A model generated the notes under the pieces. That model was given only the letters and a program-made list of their open reading frames with translations. It had not been told where the DNA came from and did not search any database. A stretch of DNA of 64,000 nucleotides from Acetatifactor sp. (lineage in GTDB: Bacteria; Bacillota; Clostridia; Lachnospirales; Lachnospiraceae), in the NCBI GenBank assembly GCA_024693365.1, contig JAILLF010000058.1, positions 55,529-119,528 on the forward strand. The letters are read 5' to 3'. Positions 17,242-26,847 of the stretch are shown here, in pieces. Numbering within the stretch: position 1 is the stretch's first letter; each line of letters begins with the position of its first letter. Made by a program: the position numbers and the translations under genes.

Positions 17242-18866
17242 ACAGTTTTTTATTATATGAGCAAACGGACAAGCTGATGGATCCGCAGTACTTTGACGCA
17301 AAAAGCATCATTCAGGACCTAAACCTTCGCTCCATGTTTCTGGCAGCCGCGAAGGAAGTGATTTATGATGAGGATCAGGAGCATGTTAAGAAGATCGGAA
17401 AGGAAGATCCCTATATTCAGGATTGCATGCGCAAGGTCATGATGATCCCGCTTAGGGAGGAGGATCAGATCCTGTACCGGCAGGAGATCCTGAGGGATTT
17501 CCTAAAAAACGAGGATCTGATCAAAGCTTTTTATGAGATCAGTTCTCGCGTCCTGGCGGAGTGGAATAAGCTTGGACGGAGCGTTATGGAAAAGATGAGT
17601 AACGCCAACCCCATGATGAAGCTGATCACGGACGTTCGCGTGATCACGCTGATGACGGAGAATCTCAGTGAGATCCGAGGCAGATTAAAGGAGTGCAGCC
17701 TGCATTCCCGCGGGTTACGTGGGTTTGCGGAGCGGTTGGATGCGGAATTCTCCGAGGAGCGGGAGGCTTACGTGAAAAAGATTTTGGAGGACGTGAGCTT
17801 TTACGTGGATGGCGGTGAGACGGAGGACGCAGACAATAAAGTAATCCGGCCAAAGATAGTTGTTGAGTGTGGATTGGAGGACGGACTGAAATTCAGTTCC
17901 TTAAAGCTTCAGGAGGTTTCCTCTTACAGACAGAAATTTTATAAACCGGGCAGTACCATGAGCAAGATCAAGGATTTCAAGCATTCCAGAATTCCGGATT
18001 CCTTCTCCGCAACCAAAGAGACGGCCGTCAAGGATCAGGCAGCCATGCTGGAGCTCCAGGTGGTGAGCTACGTGGTGGGAAGCATGGCGTCGATCCTGAG
18101 TGATTTTGGAACGTTTTTTGACAGTCTGCATTTGCAGTCAGCCTTTTATCTCGGAGCCGTAAACCTGCGGCATCAGATGGGAAGATTTCAGTTGGATTAT
18201 TGCTTCCCGACGGTCTGTGAGAAGGATAAGTTGTCCTTCAAGGAGTTAAAGGAATTTGTCATGTGCCTGGAGCAGCGCGTCAGTGCCGTGGGAAATACCT
18301 GTAAAATGGAGCACAAGATGCTGCTGATCGTGACAGGTGCCAATCAGGGCGGCAAGTCGACGTTCCTCCGAAGTATTGGAATTGCACAGGTTATGATGCA
18401 GGCCGGACTCATGGTCGCTGCACAGAAATATGAGAGTGCCATTTTTCCTGATCTTTTCACGCATTTTACCAGGCGTGAGGACAGCGAGATGAACAGTGGG
18501 CGGTTGGATGAGGAGTTAAACCGCATGGATCAGATCATCAAGAATCTGGGAGAGCGGCCTCTCCTTCTGTTAAATGAATCTTTTGCAACAACCACGGAGA
18601 AGGAAGGCTCCGTTATTGCCTACGACATTATCAAAGCTTTGGGAGAGGCGGGAGTAAAGATTTTGACGGTCACGCACCTGCTGTCCTTTGCCCAAAGAGC
18701 ATATCAGGAGCGGTCGGCGAGCGAAAACTCTCGTATCGAGTTCCTTTCAGCAGAGAGAAAGCCCGGAGGCATCCGGACGTTCAAGATGATCCAGCATGCG
18801 CCTGAGCTTACCAGCTTTGGATTGGATCTGTACGAGGAAATCGTGGAGCGCAAGGGTGAAGCATAA
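17238..18866 (+). CDS. MutS-like ATPase, second of a tandem pair
   Basis: A 542-residue MutS-family ATPase related to its neighbour. The N-terminal part is helical (starting MNSFLLYEQTDKLMDPQYFD), followed by core and lever regions and the ATPase domain (about 355-540) with Walker A TGANQGGKSTFLR, Walker B-like LLLLNESFATTT and a THLLSFAQ switch segment. As in the first protein, Asn replaces the Walker B Asp. The mismatch-recognition domain and Smr are absent. The start was placed at ATG 17238, overlapping the previous stop. Function is unknown; pairs like this are found in other Clostridia, and DNA-structure binding is only inferred from the fold. Confidence 0.85.
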   Translation: MNSFLLYEQTDKLMDPQYFDAKSIIQDLNLRSMFLAAAKEVIYDEDQEHVKKIGKEDPYIQDCMRKVMMIPLREEDQILYRQEILRDFLKNEDLIKAFYEISSRVLAEWNKLGRSVMEKMSNANPMMKLITDVRVITLMTENLSEIRGRLKECSLHSRGLRGFAERLDAEFSEEREAYVKKILEDVSFYVDGGETEDADNKVIRPKIVVECGLEDGLKFSSLKLQEVSSYRQKFYKPGSTMSKIKDFKHSRIPDSFSATKETAVKDQAAMLELQVVSYVVGSMASILSDFGTFFDSLHLQSAFYLGAVNLRHQMGRFQLDYCFPTVCEKDKLSFKELKEFVMCLEQRVSAVGNTCKMEHKMLLIVTGANQGGKSTFLRSIGIAQVMMQAGLMVAAQKYESAIFPDLFTHFTRREDSEMNSGRLDEELNRMDQIIKNLGERPLLLLNESFATTTEKEGSVIAYDIIKALGEAGVKILTVTHLLSFAQRAYQERSASENSRIEFLSAERKPGGIRTFKMIQHAPELTSFGLDLYEEIVERKGEA

Positions 18867-18904
18867 GCTGGCGCGGAAAATATTACTTGGAGGTTTTTTG
18901 TACG

Positions 18905-21900
18905 ATGAATGACGGTAAGAGAAAACATTGGAGACGTGTTCGCCGGGAGATCAGCCTGCTTTTGTCAGTGGCGTTGGTGCTGGGAAGCCTGGTGCTTATG
19001 CCTGGGGGGAAGGTAAAGGCAGCAGGGGAAAACTTGATCAAAAACCCGAATTTTGAGAGTGGAACGGATTCCTGGATGGATACGGGTGCCACCATCACCT
19101 GCGAGACGCAGGATAACCCTGTCTTTGACGACGTAAAGACTTACGCCACCATCTCCGGAAGAACGCAGAGCTACCAGGGCTTTTCCCAGGACGTGACGGA
19201 TGTCGTGATCCCTGGTGAGGAATACGAGGTTTCCTTTTACGTAAAGCTCTCGGAGGATTATAAGGATCTGGGTGCAAACCAAAGACAGGTATTCTTTGGT
19301 CCCTACGTTGTTGAGGACGGCGTGACGAAGTATCTTAGCCAGGCCTACAGCGGTGAGGTCCGGGGAGAACTGTTAAAGCAGGTTCCGGCCGGCCAGTGGG
19401 TAAAACTGAGCGGTACCTATCAGGTGTCAGACGGAGCAAATCAGGTGGTAGTCCGCTTTCAGGAGGAGAGCAGCTCAAGTCTTGGATCCTATTCCATCAC
19501 TGGCGTATCCATGAAATTAAAGGCTTCGGAGCAGCTGCCCGTGGAAGATGCGGAGCTTCCCATTCTGCGGGATGCCATCACGGCAGAGCTTGGCGCGGAT
19601 ACGATAGTTGGCATGGTGACGCATCCCGTGAATAACAAAAAAGAATGGGCGATTCTGACAAAGCACGCCAACGCCATTACGACGGGAAATGAATTGAAGC
19701 CGGACGCGCATTTTGGGTATTCCAACGGTCAATGTCCCGGCACGGAGACCGTGACGCTGAACGGGAAGAAGCTCTTGGTTCCCAAGATTGATTATTCCAG
19801 GGGTGAGCAGCTCCTGAACGCCGTGCTGAAATATAACGAGGCAAATCCTGAGCATCCCGTGAAGGTGCGCGGTCACGTGCTGGTATGGCATGCACAGACG
19901 CCGGAATGGTTCTTCCATGAGGATTATGATCCTCAAAAGGATTACGTTTCCAAGGAAGTCATGGATCAGCGTTTGGAATGGTATATCAAGAGCCTGCTGG
20001 AGCATTACGTCGGCAAGGACAGCAAGTATAAGGATCTGTTCTATGGCTGGGACGTGGTGAACGAGGCGTGCTCCGACAGCACTTCCATGGTCTATCGTGA
20101 CGACAAGGGCGGAAGCGATAAACTGACGGACTCGACGCATTCCACCAAGTCCAGCTGGTGGCATATTTATCAGAGCAATGAATATATTATCAATGCCTTT
20201 AAGTATGCCAATAAATATGCGCCCGCAAACGTGGAGCTCTATTACAATGACTACAATGACAGCTGGCCCGTTAAGGTTCCCAATATCTGTGCACTGTTAA
20301 AGGCAGTCAAGGAGCAGGAAGGCGCGCCTGGCGTGGGCACCAGGATCGACGCATTTGGCATGCAGGCACATTATGGACTGGACAGCTTTAGCATTCAGAA
20401 TTTTGAGACTGCCGCCAGGCAGTATCTTGACATTGTCGGCAAGATCCAGCTGACGGAGCTCGACATGGGCGCAAGCTCAAATTATGACGGCACGGCAGCG
20501 ACAAAGGACCAGGAATATCAGGATCAGGCGCTGGTTTACCAGAGTATTTATGAATGCTTAAAGAAGCTGGATGCAATAGACGGATATGAGGTGGGCGGCA
20601 TCACCTTCTGGGGCGTTACGGATCCCACGTCCTGGCTTCAGAACAAGTCTGATCTCGGCGGCGGTGCTGACGGACTGAGAAGCCAGTGCCCGCTCTTGTT
20701 TGACGGCAATTACATGGCAAAACCGGCGTTCTGGGCATTTGTGGATCCTTCGAAGATTGAGATCCTCAAGAAAAAGGTGGAAGTGCGAAGAAGCTATGAC
20801 GGAAGATACGACAGTGCGCTTACGTATCCGTTCCGCTCGGGAGACACAACGGCTATTGCATATCCCGTATGGACGCTGGAGGGCCTGCAGGTACGCGTGG
20901 AGGTAAAGGATAAGACCTTAAACAGCGAGAATGATTACGTGACGGTTTACGTGACGGAGGAGACGGAGGGGCGCGACGGCATCCAGCCCAAGACCTATGT
21001 TATAAAGCGGCCGGAATCCATTGCCATGGCGGGCGGTTACATGGCGAATTTCAAGATCCCGCTGGAGGAATTACACTTTGGAAAACAGTTCCTGTTGGAC
21101 GTGAAGGTGACGGACGGAAGCGGAACGGAGTTGGCGCTTGGCGACGCGCAGATGAAGCAGGAGACCAGCAGCAAGAACTATGCGGTCTGTACGCTGAAGC
21201 CTGCGCTAACGAATGCTTACCAGGGGAGCCCCCAAATTGACGGAGAACCTGATGAAATATGGGGGACGGCCCAGACGCTCTGGCTGAACGTAAATACCGG
21301 ATCTGCGCAGTGTGCGGCGAAGGTAAAGGTTCTCTGGGACGAAAAGAAGCTCTACGTATATGCCCAGATCCAGGATGCGGAAGTGTCTGTCAAGGGGAAG
21401 GAAGCCTATGAGCAGGATTCCCTGGAAATCTATATCGACGAGAATTATGCGAAGAGCAATCCATATGACAAGGATGACAAGAGATACCGCATTAATGCCG
21501 AAAACGCGGTGAGCTGTCTTGGCACAAATGCGGCAGAAAAGAAGGTGGAATCTAAGGTACGGTCCGTTGCCGGCGGCTATGTGATCGAGGCATCCTTTGA
21601 ATGGACGGACAAAAAGCCCAAGGCTAATGATGCGATCGGTTTTGACCTTCGCGTAAATGATGCGAATGCGGATGGCACTAGGATTGGAACCTTAAGCTGG
21701 TGTGACGCGACGCAGGATGCGGGAACGGATGCGTCCTGCTTCGGAACCTTGAGGCTGTCTGAGGAAGGAAAGTCCGTGGAAGAGGGCGAGAACCCCGATG
21801 CCGCCATCAGCCAGGCAAGAAGCTTTTCCCAAAACGTTGAGGCACCCGGCGCGGAAAAAGAAGAGAACCCGCAGGCGGGATCGGATGAGGGAGACGGACC

Positions 21901-22048
21901 GACCATCAGCAACGAAAAGGAAGTTCCTGACAATCCGTCGAAGTCTGGCGTAAGCGTATGGGTGATCGCTTTGCTGGCCGTGGCGGTATGCTGCATCGGC
22001 GGATTTGTTGGATTTAAGCTGACGTCAAAGGGGAAAAAGGAGGAATAA
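18905..22048 (+). CDS. Cell-anchored endo-1,4-beta-xylanase: CBM22-GH10-CBM9
   Basis: A 1047-residue secreted xylan-degrading enzyme. It starts with a long charged n-region and signal peptide (LLLSVALVLGSLVLMPGG, cleavage near KAAG), then a CBM22/CBM4_9-type carbohydrate-binding module (about 40-205). The GH10 catalytic domain (about 215-620) has acid/base Glu in WDVVNEA (about 387) and nucleophile Glu in IQLTELDMG (about 518). CBM9-type beta domains follow; the last one starts at QIDGEPDEIWG. The C terminus has an acidic linker, one transmembrane helix (VIALLAVAVCCIGGFVGF) and a short basic tail, so it is held on the cell surface without a sortase motif. The ATG at 18905 follows GGAGG at 18889-18893. 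It lies 38 bp after the MutS-like pair but is functionally unrelated. Confidence 0.93.
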   Translation: MNDGKRKHWRRVRREISLLLSVALVLGSLVLMPGGKVKAAGENLIKNPNFESGTDSWMDTGATITCETQDNPVFDDVKTYATISGRTQSYQGFSQDVTDVVIPGEEYEVSFYVKLSEDYKDLGANQRQVFFGPYVVEDGVTKYLSQAYSGEVRGELLKQVPAGQWVKLSGTYQVSDGANQVVVRFQEESSSSLGSYSITGVSMKLKASEQLPVEDAELPILRDAITAELGADTIVGMVTHPVNNKKEWAILTKHANAITTGNELKPDAHFGYSNGQCPGTETVTLNGKKLLVPKIDYSRGEQLLNAVLKYNEANPEHPVKVRGHVLVWHAQTPEWFFHEDYDPQKDYVSKEVMDQRLEWYIKSLLEHYVGKDSKYKDLFYGWDVVNEACSDSTSMVYRDDKGGSDKLTDSTHSTKSSWWHIYQSNEYIINAFKYANKYAPANVELYYNDYNDSWPVKVPNICALLKAVKEQEGAPGVGTRIDAFGMQAHYGLDSFSIQNFETAARQYLDIVGKIQLTELDMGASSNYDGTAATKDQEYQDQALVYQSIYECLKKLDAIDGYEVGGITFWGVTDPTSWLQNKSDLGGGADGLRSQCPLLFDGNYMAKPAFWAFVDPSKIEILKKKVEVRRSYDGRYDSALTYPFRSGDTTAIAYPVWTLEGLQVRVEVKDKTLNSENDYVTVYVTEETEGRDGIQPKTYVIKRPESIAMAGGYMANFKIPLEELHFGKQFLLDVKVTDGSGTELALGDAQMKQETSSKNYAVCTLKPALTNAYQGSPQIDGEPDEIWGTAQTLWLNVNTGSAQCAAKVKVLWDEKKLYVYAQIQDAEVSVKGKEAYEQDSLEIYIDENYAKSNPYDKDDKRYRINAENAVSCLGTNAAEKKVESKVRSVAGGYVIEASFEWTDKKPKANDAIGFDLRVNDANADGTRIGTLSWCDATQDAGTDASCFGTLRLSEEGKSVEEGENPDAAISQARSFSQNVEAPGAEKEENPQAGSDEGDGPTISNEKEVPDNPSKSGVSVWVIALLAVAVCCIGGFVGFKLTSKGKKEE

Positions 22049-22076
22049 AAATTCACTGGATGACGTGATTTTGGTA

Positions 22077-22105
22077 TTGAAAAACGTCGGGAAATCACGT
22101 AAGAT
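22077..22105 (+). promoter_or_regulatory. Promoter of the purO-purH transcript
   Basis: TTGAAA (22077-22082), 17-bp spacer, TAAGAT (22100-22105). Predicted start near 22112, just before the riboswitch aptamer. The promoter also sits inside an inverted repeat ACGTGATTT (22062-22070) / AAATCACGT (22092-22100). Confidence 0.7.
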
Positions 22106-22116
22106 AATTTCATGAG

Positions 22117-22262
22117 CTGCACAACTGGCGGAAAAAGTGGAGAACCACGAGGGAGTGCAGAGGAAGGTGAAAGCGCCGGATGCGGCGCAATGCCAAAAGA
22201 AAAGCCGACCGCCTGGGCAACGCATGGACCTGCGGGTCTTTTGTGGGCTCAGGCGGTTTTCG
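22117..22262 (+). promoter_or_regulatory. ZTP (pfl) riboswitch with terminator expression platform
   Basis: The aptamer has the class hallmarks. Stem CTGCAC (22117-22122) / GTGCAG (22155-22160) encloses the conserved AACTGGCGG and the GTGG-AGAA-CCAC hairpin followed by GAGGGA. A variable linker hairpin GCGCCG/CGGCGC follows, and then the conserved pseudoknot partner CCGCCTGGGCA (22209-22219). The same CCGCCTGGGC can instead pair with GCTCAGGCGG (22247-22256), followed by TTTT, to make a terminator. Binding of ZTP/ZMP would hold the pseudoknot, block the terminator and turn on purO and purH, which use AICAR-level intermediates. This is the expected pathway for the class. Confidence 0.9.
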
Positions 22263-22338
22263 TCTGTAATGCGTTAGCATGACAGATTAGGCACGGAAGG
22301 CATGATTTCAGAAAAGAGAAAAGCGAAGGAGGAGAACA

Positions 22339-23046
22339 ATGGTTTCACTGAAACAGGAATTGGAAAGCAACGAGTATCCCGGACGCGGCATTGTGATCGG
22401 AAGGTCTGCAGACGGAAAGTATGCGGTAACTGCTTACTTCATTATGGGAAGAAGCTCTAACAGCCGCAACCGCGTTTTTGTAAAAGAGGGAGAGGGCATT
22501 CGAACGCAGGCGTTCGATCCTTCCAAGTTAGAGGATCCCAGCCTGATTATTTATGCTCCCGTCAGGGTTCTTGGATGTGACACGATTGTCACAAATGGAG
22601 ACCAGACGGATACCATCTTTGAAGGCATGGAAAATGGCATGACCTTTGAACAGACGCTGAGATGCCGCGAGTTTGAGCCAGACGGACCGAACTTCACCCC
22701 CAGAATTTCCGGACTGATGCACGTGGAGGGCGGCGCGTATGACTTCGCCATGTCCATCTTAAAGAGTAATGACGGCGATCCTGACTGCTGTAACCGTTAT
22801 CTCTTCACCTATGACAATCCGAAGGCCGGCGAGGGCAGATTCATCCATACCTACCAGCATGACGGCAATCCCCTGCCCAGCTTTGCAGGTGAACCCACCA
22901 AGGTGGAAATTTCCGGAGACATTGATACCTTTACCAACATGGTATGGAATGCGCTGAATGCGGATAATAAGGTATCCCTGTTTGTGAGATTTATTGACGT
23001 AGAGACTGGCAAGTACGAGACCAGAATTGTTAATAAGAAACAATAA
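22339..23046 (+). CDS. purO: IMP cyclohydrolase, PurO type
   Basis: A 235-residue stand-alone IMP cyclohydrolase that closes FAICAR to IMP, the last step of de novo purine synthesis. It is of the PurO type first known in archaea: it starts with the PGRGIVIGRSADGKYAVTAY segment and continues FIMGRSSNSRNRVF, unlike the N-terminal half of bifunctional PurH. AAGGAGGAGAAC precedes the ATG. It follows the ZTP riboswitch and is followed 43 bp later by a transformylase-only protein, so the two PurH activities are split over two genes. Confidence 0.9.
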   Translation: MVSLKQELESNEYPGRGIVIGRSADGKYAVTAYFIMGRSSNSRNRVFVKEGEGIRTQAFDPSKLEDPSLIIYAPVRVLGCDTIVTNGDQTDTIFEGMENGMTFEQTLRCREFEPDGPNFTPRISGLMHVEGGAYDFAMSILKSNDGDPDCCNRYLFTYDNPKAGEGRFIHTYQHDGNPLPSFAGEPTKVEISGDIDTFTNMVWNALNADNKVSLFVRFIDVETGKYETRIVNKKQ

Positions 23047-23089
23047 ATGGAGCTATAATATCGCGAAGCGATTTATAAAGGAGAAAATC

Positions 23090-24268
23090 ATGAACGAAAT
23101 TCAATTGAAATATGGTTGTAACCCGAATCAGAAGCCTTCCAGAATTTTCATGGAGGATGGAAGCGAACTGCCTGTTACCGTTTTGAATGGTAAGCCCGGC
23201 TACATAAACTTTTTGGATGCCTTCAATGGCTGGCAGCTTGTAAAGGAACTCAAGGAGGCAACCGGTCTTCCCGCTGCTACCTCCTTCAAGCACGTAAGCC
23301 CTGCCGGCGCTGCAGTGGGCCTGCCTCTTTCCGAGACGCTGGCTAAGATTTACTGGGTAGATGACCTTGGAGAGCTTTCTCCCCTGGCATGCGCGTACGC
23401 AAGGGCAAGAGGCGCTGACAGGATGTCTTCCTTCGGCGATTTTATTGCGTTGTCCGACGTTTGTGACGCAGACACCGCAAAGCTGATCAAGCGTGAGGTA
23501 TCTGACGGCGTGATTGCTCCCGGCTACACCGAGGAGGCGCTGGAGATGCTGAAGGCAAAGAAGAAAGGCAATTACAACGTGATCCAGATTGATCCCAATT
23601 ACGTGCCCGCACCCATTGAGAAAAAGCAGGTTTACGGCATTACCTTTGAGCAGGGAAGAAATGAGCTGGACGTAAACGGCGACCTTCTTTCCAACATCGT
23701 GACCGCAAATAAGGACATTCCCGCGAACGCGCTGATCGACATGAAGATCTCTTTGATCACGCTGAAGTATACGCAGTCTAATTCCGTATGCTACGTGAAG
23801 GACGGACAGGCCATCGGCATCGGTGCAGGCCAGCAGTCCAGAATTCATTGCACCAGACTTGCTGGTCAGAAGGCCGACAACTGGTTCCTTCGTCAGTCTC
23901 CCCAGGTAATGGGTCTGCAGTTTGTGGACGGCCTTGGCCGCGCAGACCGCGACAATGCCATCGACGTATACATGGGAGATGAGTATGAGGACGTACTTGC
24001 TGACGGCGTCTGGGAGAAGACCTTTAAGGTAAAGCCCGCCGTGTTCACCCGCGAGGAAAAGAGGGCATGGCTCGACAAGATGCAGGGCGTGACCTGCGGA
24101 AGCGACGCATTCTTCCCCTTCTCTGACAACATTGAGAGAGCACGCAAGAGCGGCGTGAAATACATTGCACAGCCCGGCGGCTCCGTTCGCGACGACCTCG
24201 TGATCGAGTGCGCTGACAAGTATAACATGGTGATGGCATTTACGGGCATCCGTCTGTTCCACCACTAA
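23090..24268 (+). CDS. purH: AICAR transformylase (PurH formyltransferase domain only)
   Basis: A 392-residue protein equal to the C-terminal AICAR transformylase domain of PurH, which formylates AICAR with 10-formyl-THF to give FAICAR. The catalytic lysine-histidine block FKHVSPAGAAVGLPL and the C-terminal IAQPGGSVRDD and FTGIRLFHH segments are present. The N-terminal IMP cyclohydrolase domain is missing and replaced by the separate purO gene just upstream. The start was placed at ATG 23090 with AAAGGAGAAAATC upstream; earlier in-frame codons overlap purO. It is under the same ZTP riboswitch. Confidence 0.93.
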   Translation: MNEIQLKYGCNPNQKPSRIFMEDGSELPVTVLNGKPGYINFLDAFNGWQLVKELKEATGLPAATSFKHVSPAGAAVGLPLSETLAKIYWVDDLGELSPLACAYARARGADRMSSFGDFIALSDVCDADTAKLIKREVSDGVIAPGYTEEALEMLKAKKKGNYNVIQIDPNYVPAPIEKKQVYGITFEQGRNELDVNGDLLSNIVTANKDIPANALIDMKISLITLKYTQSNSVCYVKDGQAIGIGAGQQSRIHCTRLAGQKADNWFLRQSPQVMGLQFVDGLGRADRDNAIDVYMGDEYEDVLADGVWEKTFKVKPAVFTREEKRAWLDKMQGVTCGSDAFFPFSDNIERARKSGVKYIAQPGGSVRDDLVIECADKYNMVMAFTGIRLFHH

Positions 24269-24336
24269 GATCTTTGCGGAAGCTTCCGGGAATGGAAGCG
24301 GCATTCAGCTAGGAAAAAGAAAGAAGGAATAGATTC

Positions 24337-26058
24337 ATGGCAGACTTGGAAAGAGAAGAGGCCGGCGTGGCAGGTGCAGAAGAGGAGAAAGTCGTCGTGA
24401 GCCGCAATTTTATTGAGCAGGCGATCGACAAGGATCTGGCGGAGGGCGTATACGATACCGTTCACACCCGTTTTCCTCCGGAACCCAACGGATATCTGCA
24501 CATCGGACACGCAAAGTCCATTCTTGTAAATTATGGGCTGGCGCAGCAGTATGGCGGAAAGTTCAACATGCGTTTTGATGATACCAATCCGACCAAGGAG
24601 GATATCGAGTTCGTAGAATCCATCAAGGCGGACGTGCAGTGGCTTGGCGCAGATTATGAGGACAGACTCTTCTTTGCATCCAATTATTTTGGACAGATGT
24701 ATGAGGGTGCGGTAAAACTCATCAAGAAGGGCCTTGCTTACGTTTCAGACCTGTCTGCGGAGGAGATCAAGGCGACGAGAGGTTCCTTTACGGAGCCAGG
24801 TGTCAATGACCCGAATCGCGAGAGGAGCATTGAAGAAAACCTTCGTCTTTTTGAAGAGATGAAGGACGGGAAATATGCGGACGGCGAGAAGGTGCTTCGC
24901 GCCAAGATCGACATGGCAAGCCCCAACGTCAACATGCGGGATCCCGTCATTTACCGCGTGGCACACATGACGCACCACAACACGGGAGATGCCTGGTGCA
25001 TCTATCCCATGTATGATTTTGCACATCCCATTGAGGATGCGATCGAGGGCATTACGCATTCCATCTGCACGCTGGAGTTTGAGGACCACAGACCTTTATA
25101 TGACTGGGTGGTAAGGGAGCTGGAGTACCCCCATCCTCCCCGCCAGATCGAGCAGGCGAAGATGTACCTTAAGAACGTGGTGACGGGTAAGAGATACATC
25201 AAGAAGCTTGTCCAGGACGGAAAGGTGGACGGCTGGGACGATCCGAGGCTTGTCTCCATTGCAGCTCTTCGCCGCAGAGGCTTTACGCCGGAGTCCATCA
25301 AAGCGTTTGTGGAGATGTGCGGCGTTTCCAAGGCCAACTCCGTTGCAGATTACGCGGCACTTGAGTACTGCATCCGCGAGGACCTAAAGCCAAAGGCACC
25401 GAGATACATGGCGATCCTTGATCCCGTGAAGCTGATCATTGATAATTATCCGGAAGATCAGACGGAAGAACTTGACGGCGTAAACAATCCTGAGAATGAA
25501 GCGCTTGGAACCAGAAAGATTCCCTTCGGAAAAGAATTATACATCGAGCGGGAGGACTTCATGGAGGAGCCCCCGAAGAAGTATTTCAGAATGTTCCCCG
25601 GAAATGAAGTGCGTCTGATGAATGCTTATTTTGTAACGTGCACGGGCTGCGTAAAGGATGAAAACGGCAACGTGACGGAAGTGCATTGTACCTATGATCC
25701 CGCATCGAAGGGCGGCAACAGCCCGGACGGAAGAAAGGTGAAGGGAACGATTCACTGGGTAGCGGCGAAGACGGCCATTCCGGCGGAAATCCGCTTGTAT
25801 GAGAACCTGATCGACGAAGAGAAGGCAGAGGCGGCAGGAAGCGTCTATGATGAGAATGGAGACGTATATCTAAATCCGAATTCCCTGACCGTCATGAAAG
25901 GCTACCTTGAACCGGCGTTTGCAGGCGCAAAGCCTTTCGATCGCTTCCAGTTCGTTCGCCAGGGATTCTTTAGCGTGGATCCAAAGGATTCTAAGGAGAA
26001 CGCGCTTGTATTTAACCGCATCGTCTCCCTGAAGAGTTCGTTTGTGCTCCCGAAATAA
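24337..26058 (+). CDS. glnS: Glutaminyl-tRNA synthetase
   Basis: A 573-residue class I aminoacyl-tRNA synthetase that charges tRNA(Gln) directly. Motifs are [15 protein letters not shown] (HIGH) and, in the position of [17 protein letters not shown], a divergent version of MSKR found in this enzyme. The catalytic core (about 30-350) is followed by the anticodon-binding beta barrels (about 350-560). An N-terminal 20-residue acidic extension precedes the core. GatCAB is also encoded in this window (3.5-6.8 kb), so GatCAB here most likely serves Asn-tRNA(Asn), or the two routes to Gln-tRNA coexist. A strong terminator follows. Confidence 0.95.
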   Translation: MADLEREEAGVAGAEEEKVVVSRNFIEQAIDKDLAEGVYDTVHTRFPPEPNGYLHIGHAKSILVNYGLAQQYGGKFNMRFDDTNPTKEDIEFVESIKADVQWLGADYEDRLFFASNYFGQMYEGAVKLIKKGLAYVSDLSAEEIKATRGSFTEPGVNDPNRERSIEENLRLFEEMKDGKYADGEKVLRAKIDMASPNVNMRDPVIYRVAHMTHHNTGDAWCIYPMYDFAHPIEDAIEGITHSICTLEFEDHRPLYDWVVRELEYPHPPRQIEQAKMYLKNVVTGKRYIKKLVQDGKVDGWDDPRLVSIAALRRRGFTPESIKAFVEMCGVSKANSVADYAALEYCIREDLKPKAPRYMAILDPVKLIIDNYPEDQTEELDGVNNPENEALGTRKIPFGKELYIEREDFMEEPPKKYFRMFPGNEVRLMNAYFVTCTGCVKDENGNVTEVHCTYDPASKGGNSPDGRKVKGTIHWVAAKTAIPAEIRLYENLIDEEKAEAAGSVYDENGDVYLNPNSLTVMKGYLEPAFAGAKPFDRFQFVRQGFFSVDPKDSKENALVFNRIVSLKSSFVLPK

Positions 26059-26087
26059 ACTTGTTATGAAAATTAGTTAAGCCATAA

Positions 26088-26122
26088 AATAACCCTCAGC
26101 GTCGGCTGAGGGTTATTGCTTT
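26088..26122 (+). terminator. Intrinsic terminator after glnS
   Basis: AATAACCCTCAGC (26088-26100) pairs perfectly with GCTGAGGGTTATT (26105-26117) around a 4-nt loop. It separates the convergent glnS and the 26137-26658 gene and could serve both. Confidence 0.9.
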
Positions 26123-26136
26123 CGTCATTTAATTCT

Positions 26137-26658
26137 TTACAGTTCCTTTTCTTCTGAAGCTTCTTCAGCAGCCTCGGCAACGTTCTCTGTGGTCTCTTCA
26201 ACCTTGTCTGCAACGGCTTCGGCAACGTCAGCGGCCTTATCTGCGAGATCATCAGCAGCGTCGCTAACCTTCTCGGCAATGTCTTCAGCGGCATCAGCAG
26301 CCTTCTCGGCAGCTTCCTCAGCGTCAGCCTCTTCATCGTCGAAGAATTCTTCAACCTTCTCGATGGTGCGGCCCATAACGCCCTTGGCGGTCTCGGCAAC
26401 CTTGGTTGCTACGGTAGAGATCTTAGCGGATGCCTTGGATGCCATTTCCTCAAGGTCAACCTTCTTCTTGGTCTCACCGTCGCCGTCCATGTCGAGCTCA
26501 ACGTAATTGGTCTCAGCGTCATCGCTGAAATCGTCGAGATCCTCGTCCTCGTACTCAGCGCTTTCGTTCTTCTTTTTCTGTGAGAAATAATATGCAGCGG
26601 CGGCAGCGGTAGTAACGGCAGCTGCAGTCAGTATAAACTTTCCAAATTTCTTTGACAT
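26137..26658 (-). CDS. Membrane-anchored Ala-rich acidic helical protein (YtxH-like)
   Basis: A 173-residue protein with one N-terminal membrane helix (FILTAAAVTTAAAAAYYFSQ), an acidic linker (EDEDLDDFSDDAE), and a long amphipathic Ala/Glu/Asp/Lys-rich helix with 11-residue-like periodicity (AADAAEDIAEKVSDAADDLA and similar). This composition recalls YtxH/apolipophorin-like stress proteins that coat membranes or separate them from the wall. AAAGGAGTATC lies upstream of the start on the minus strand. No catalytic function is expected. Ala-rich low complexity makes homology calls unreliable. Confidence 0.8.
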   Translation of the reverse strand: MSKKFGKFILTAAAVTTAAAAAYYFSQKKKNESAEYEDEDLDDFSDDAETNYVELDMDGDGETKKKVDLEEMASKASAKISTVATKVAETAKGVMGRTIEKVEEFFDDEEADAEEAAEKAADAAEDIAEKVSDAADDLADKAADVAEAVADKVEETTENVAEAAEEASEEKEL

Positions 26659-26847
26659 GATTTTGATACTCCTTTCTGTAATGGGATTGTATTCCTATTT
26701 TAATACTATTTTTTGAAAATGAAAAGAGAATATCCATTAATTTTTCTAAAAAATGAAATATCGGGCATCTGACGCGGGGAATTTGCACTTGAAAGCTCCC
26801 CCTCCACGTGTTATGCTTTAGGCAGCGCAGAAGATGGGAGCAGGGAG

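Noticed and set aside
22127..22222. Cobalamin or T-box leader before purO
   Set aside because: The conserved elements match the ZTP class in order and sequence; no AGGGTGG box or B12-box is present.
23030..24304. A 424-codon minus-strand frame opposite purH
   Set aside because: It is the exact antisense shadow of a well-recognised gene, caused by codon bias; its composition (Leu/His/Val/Cys rich) and lack of ribosome site fit a shadow.
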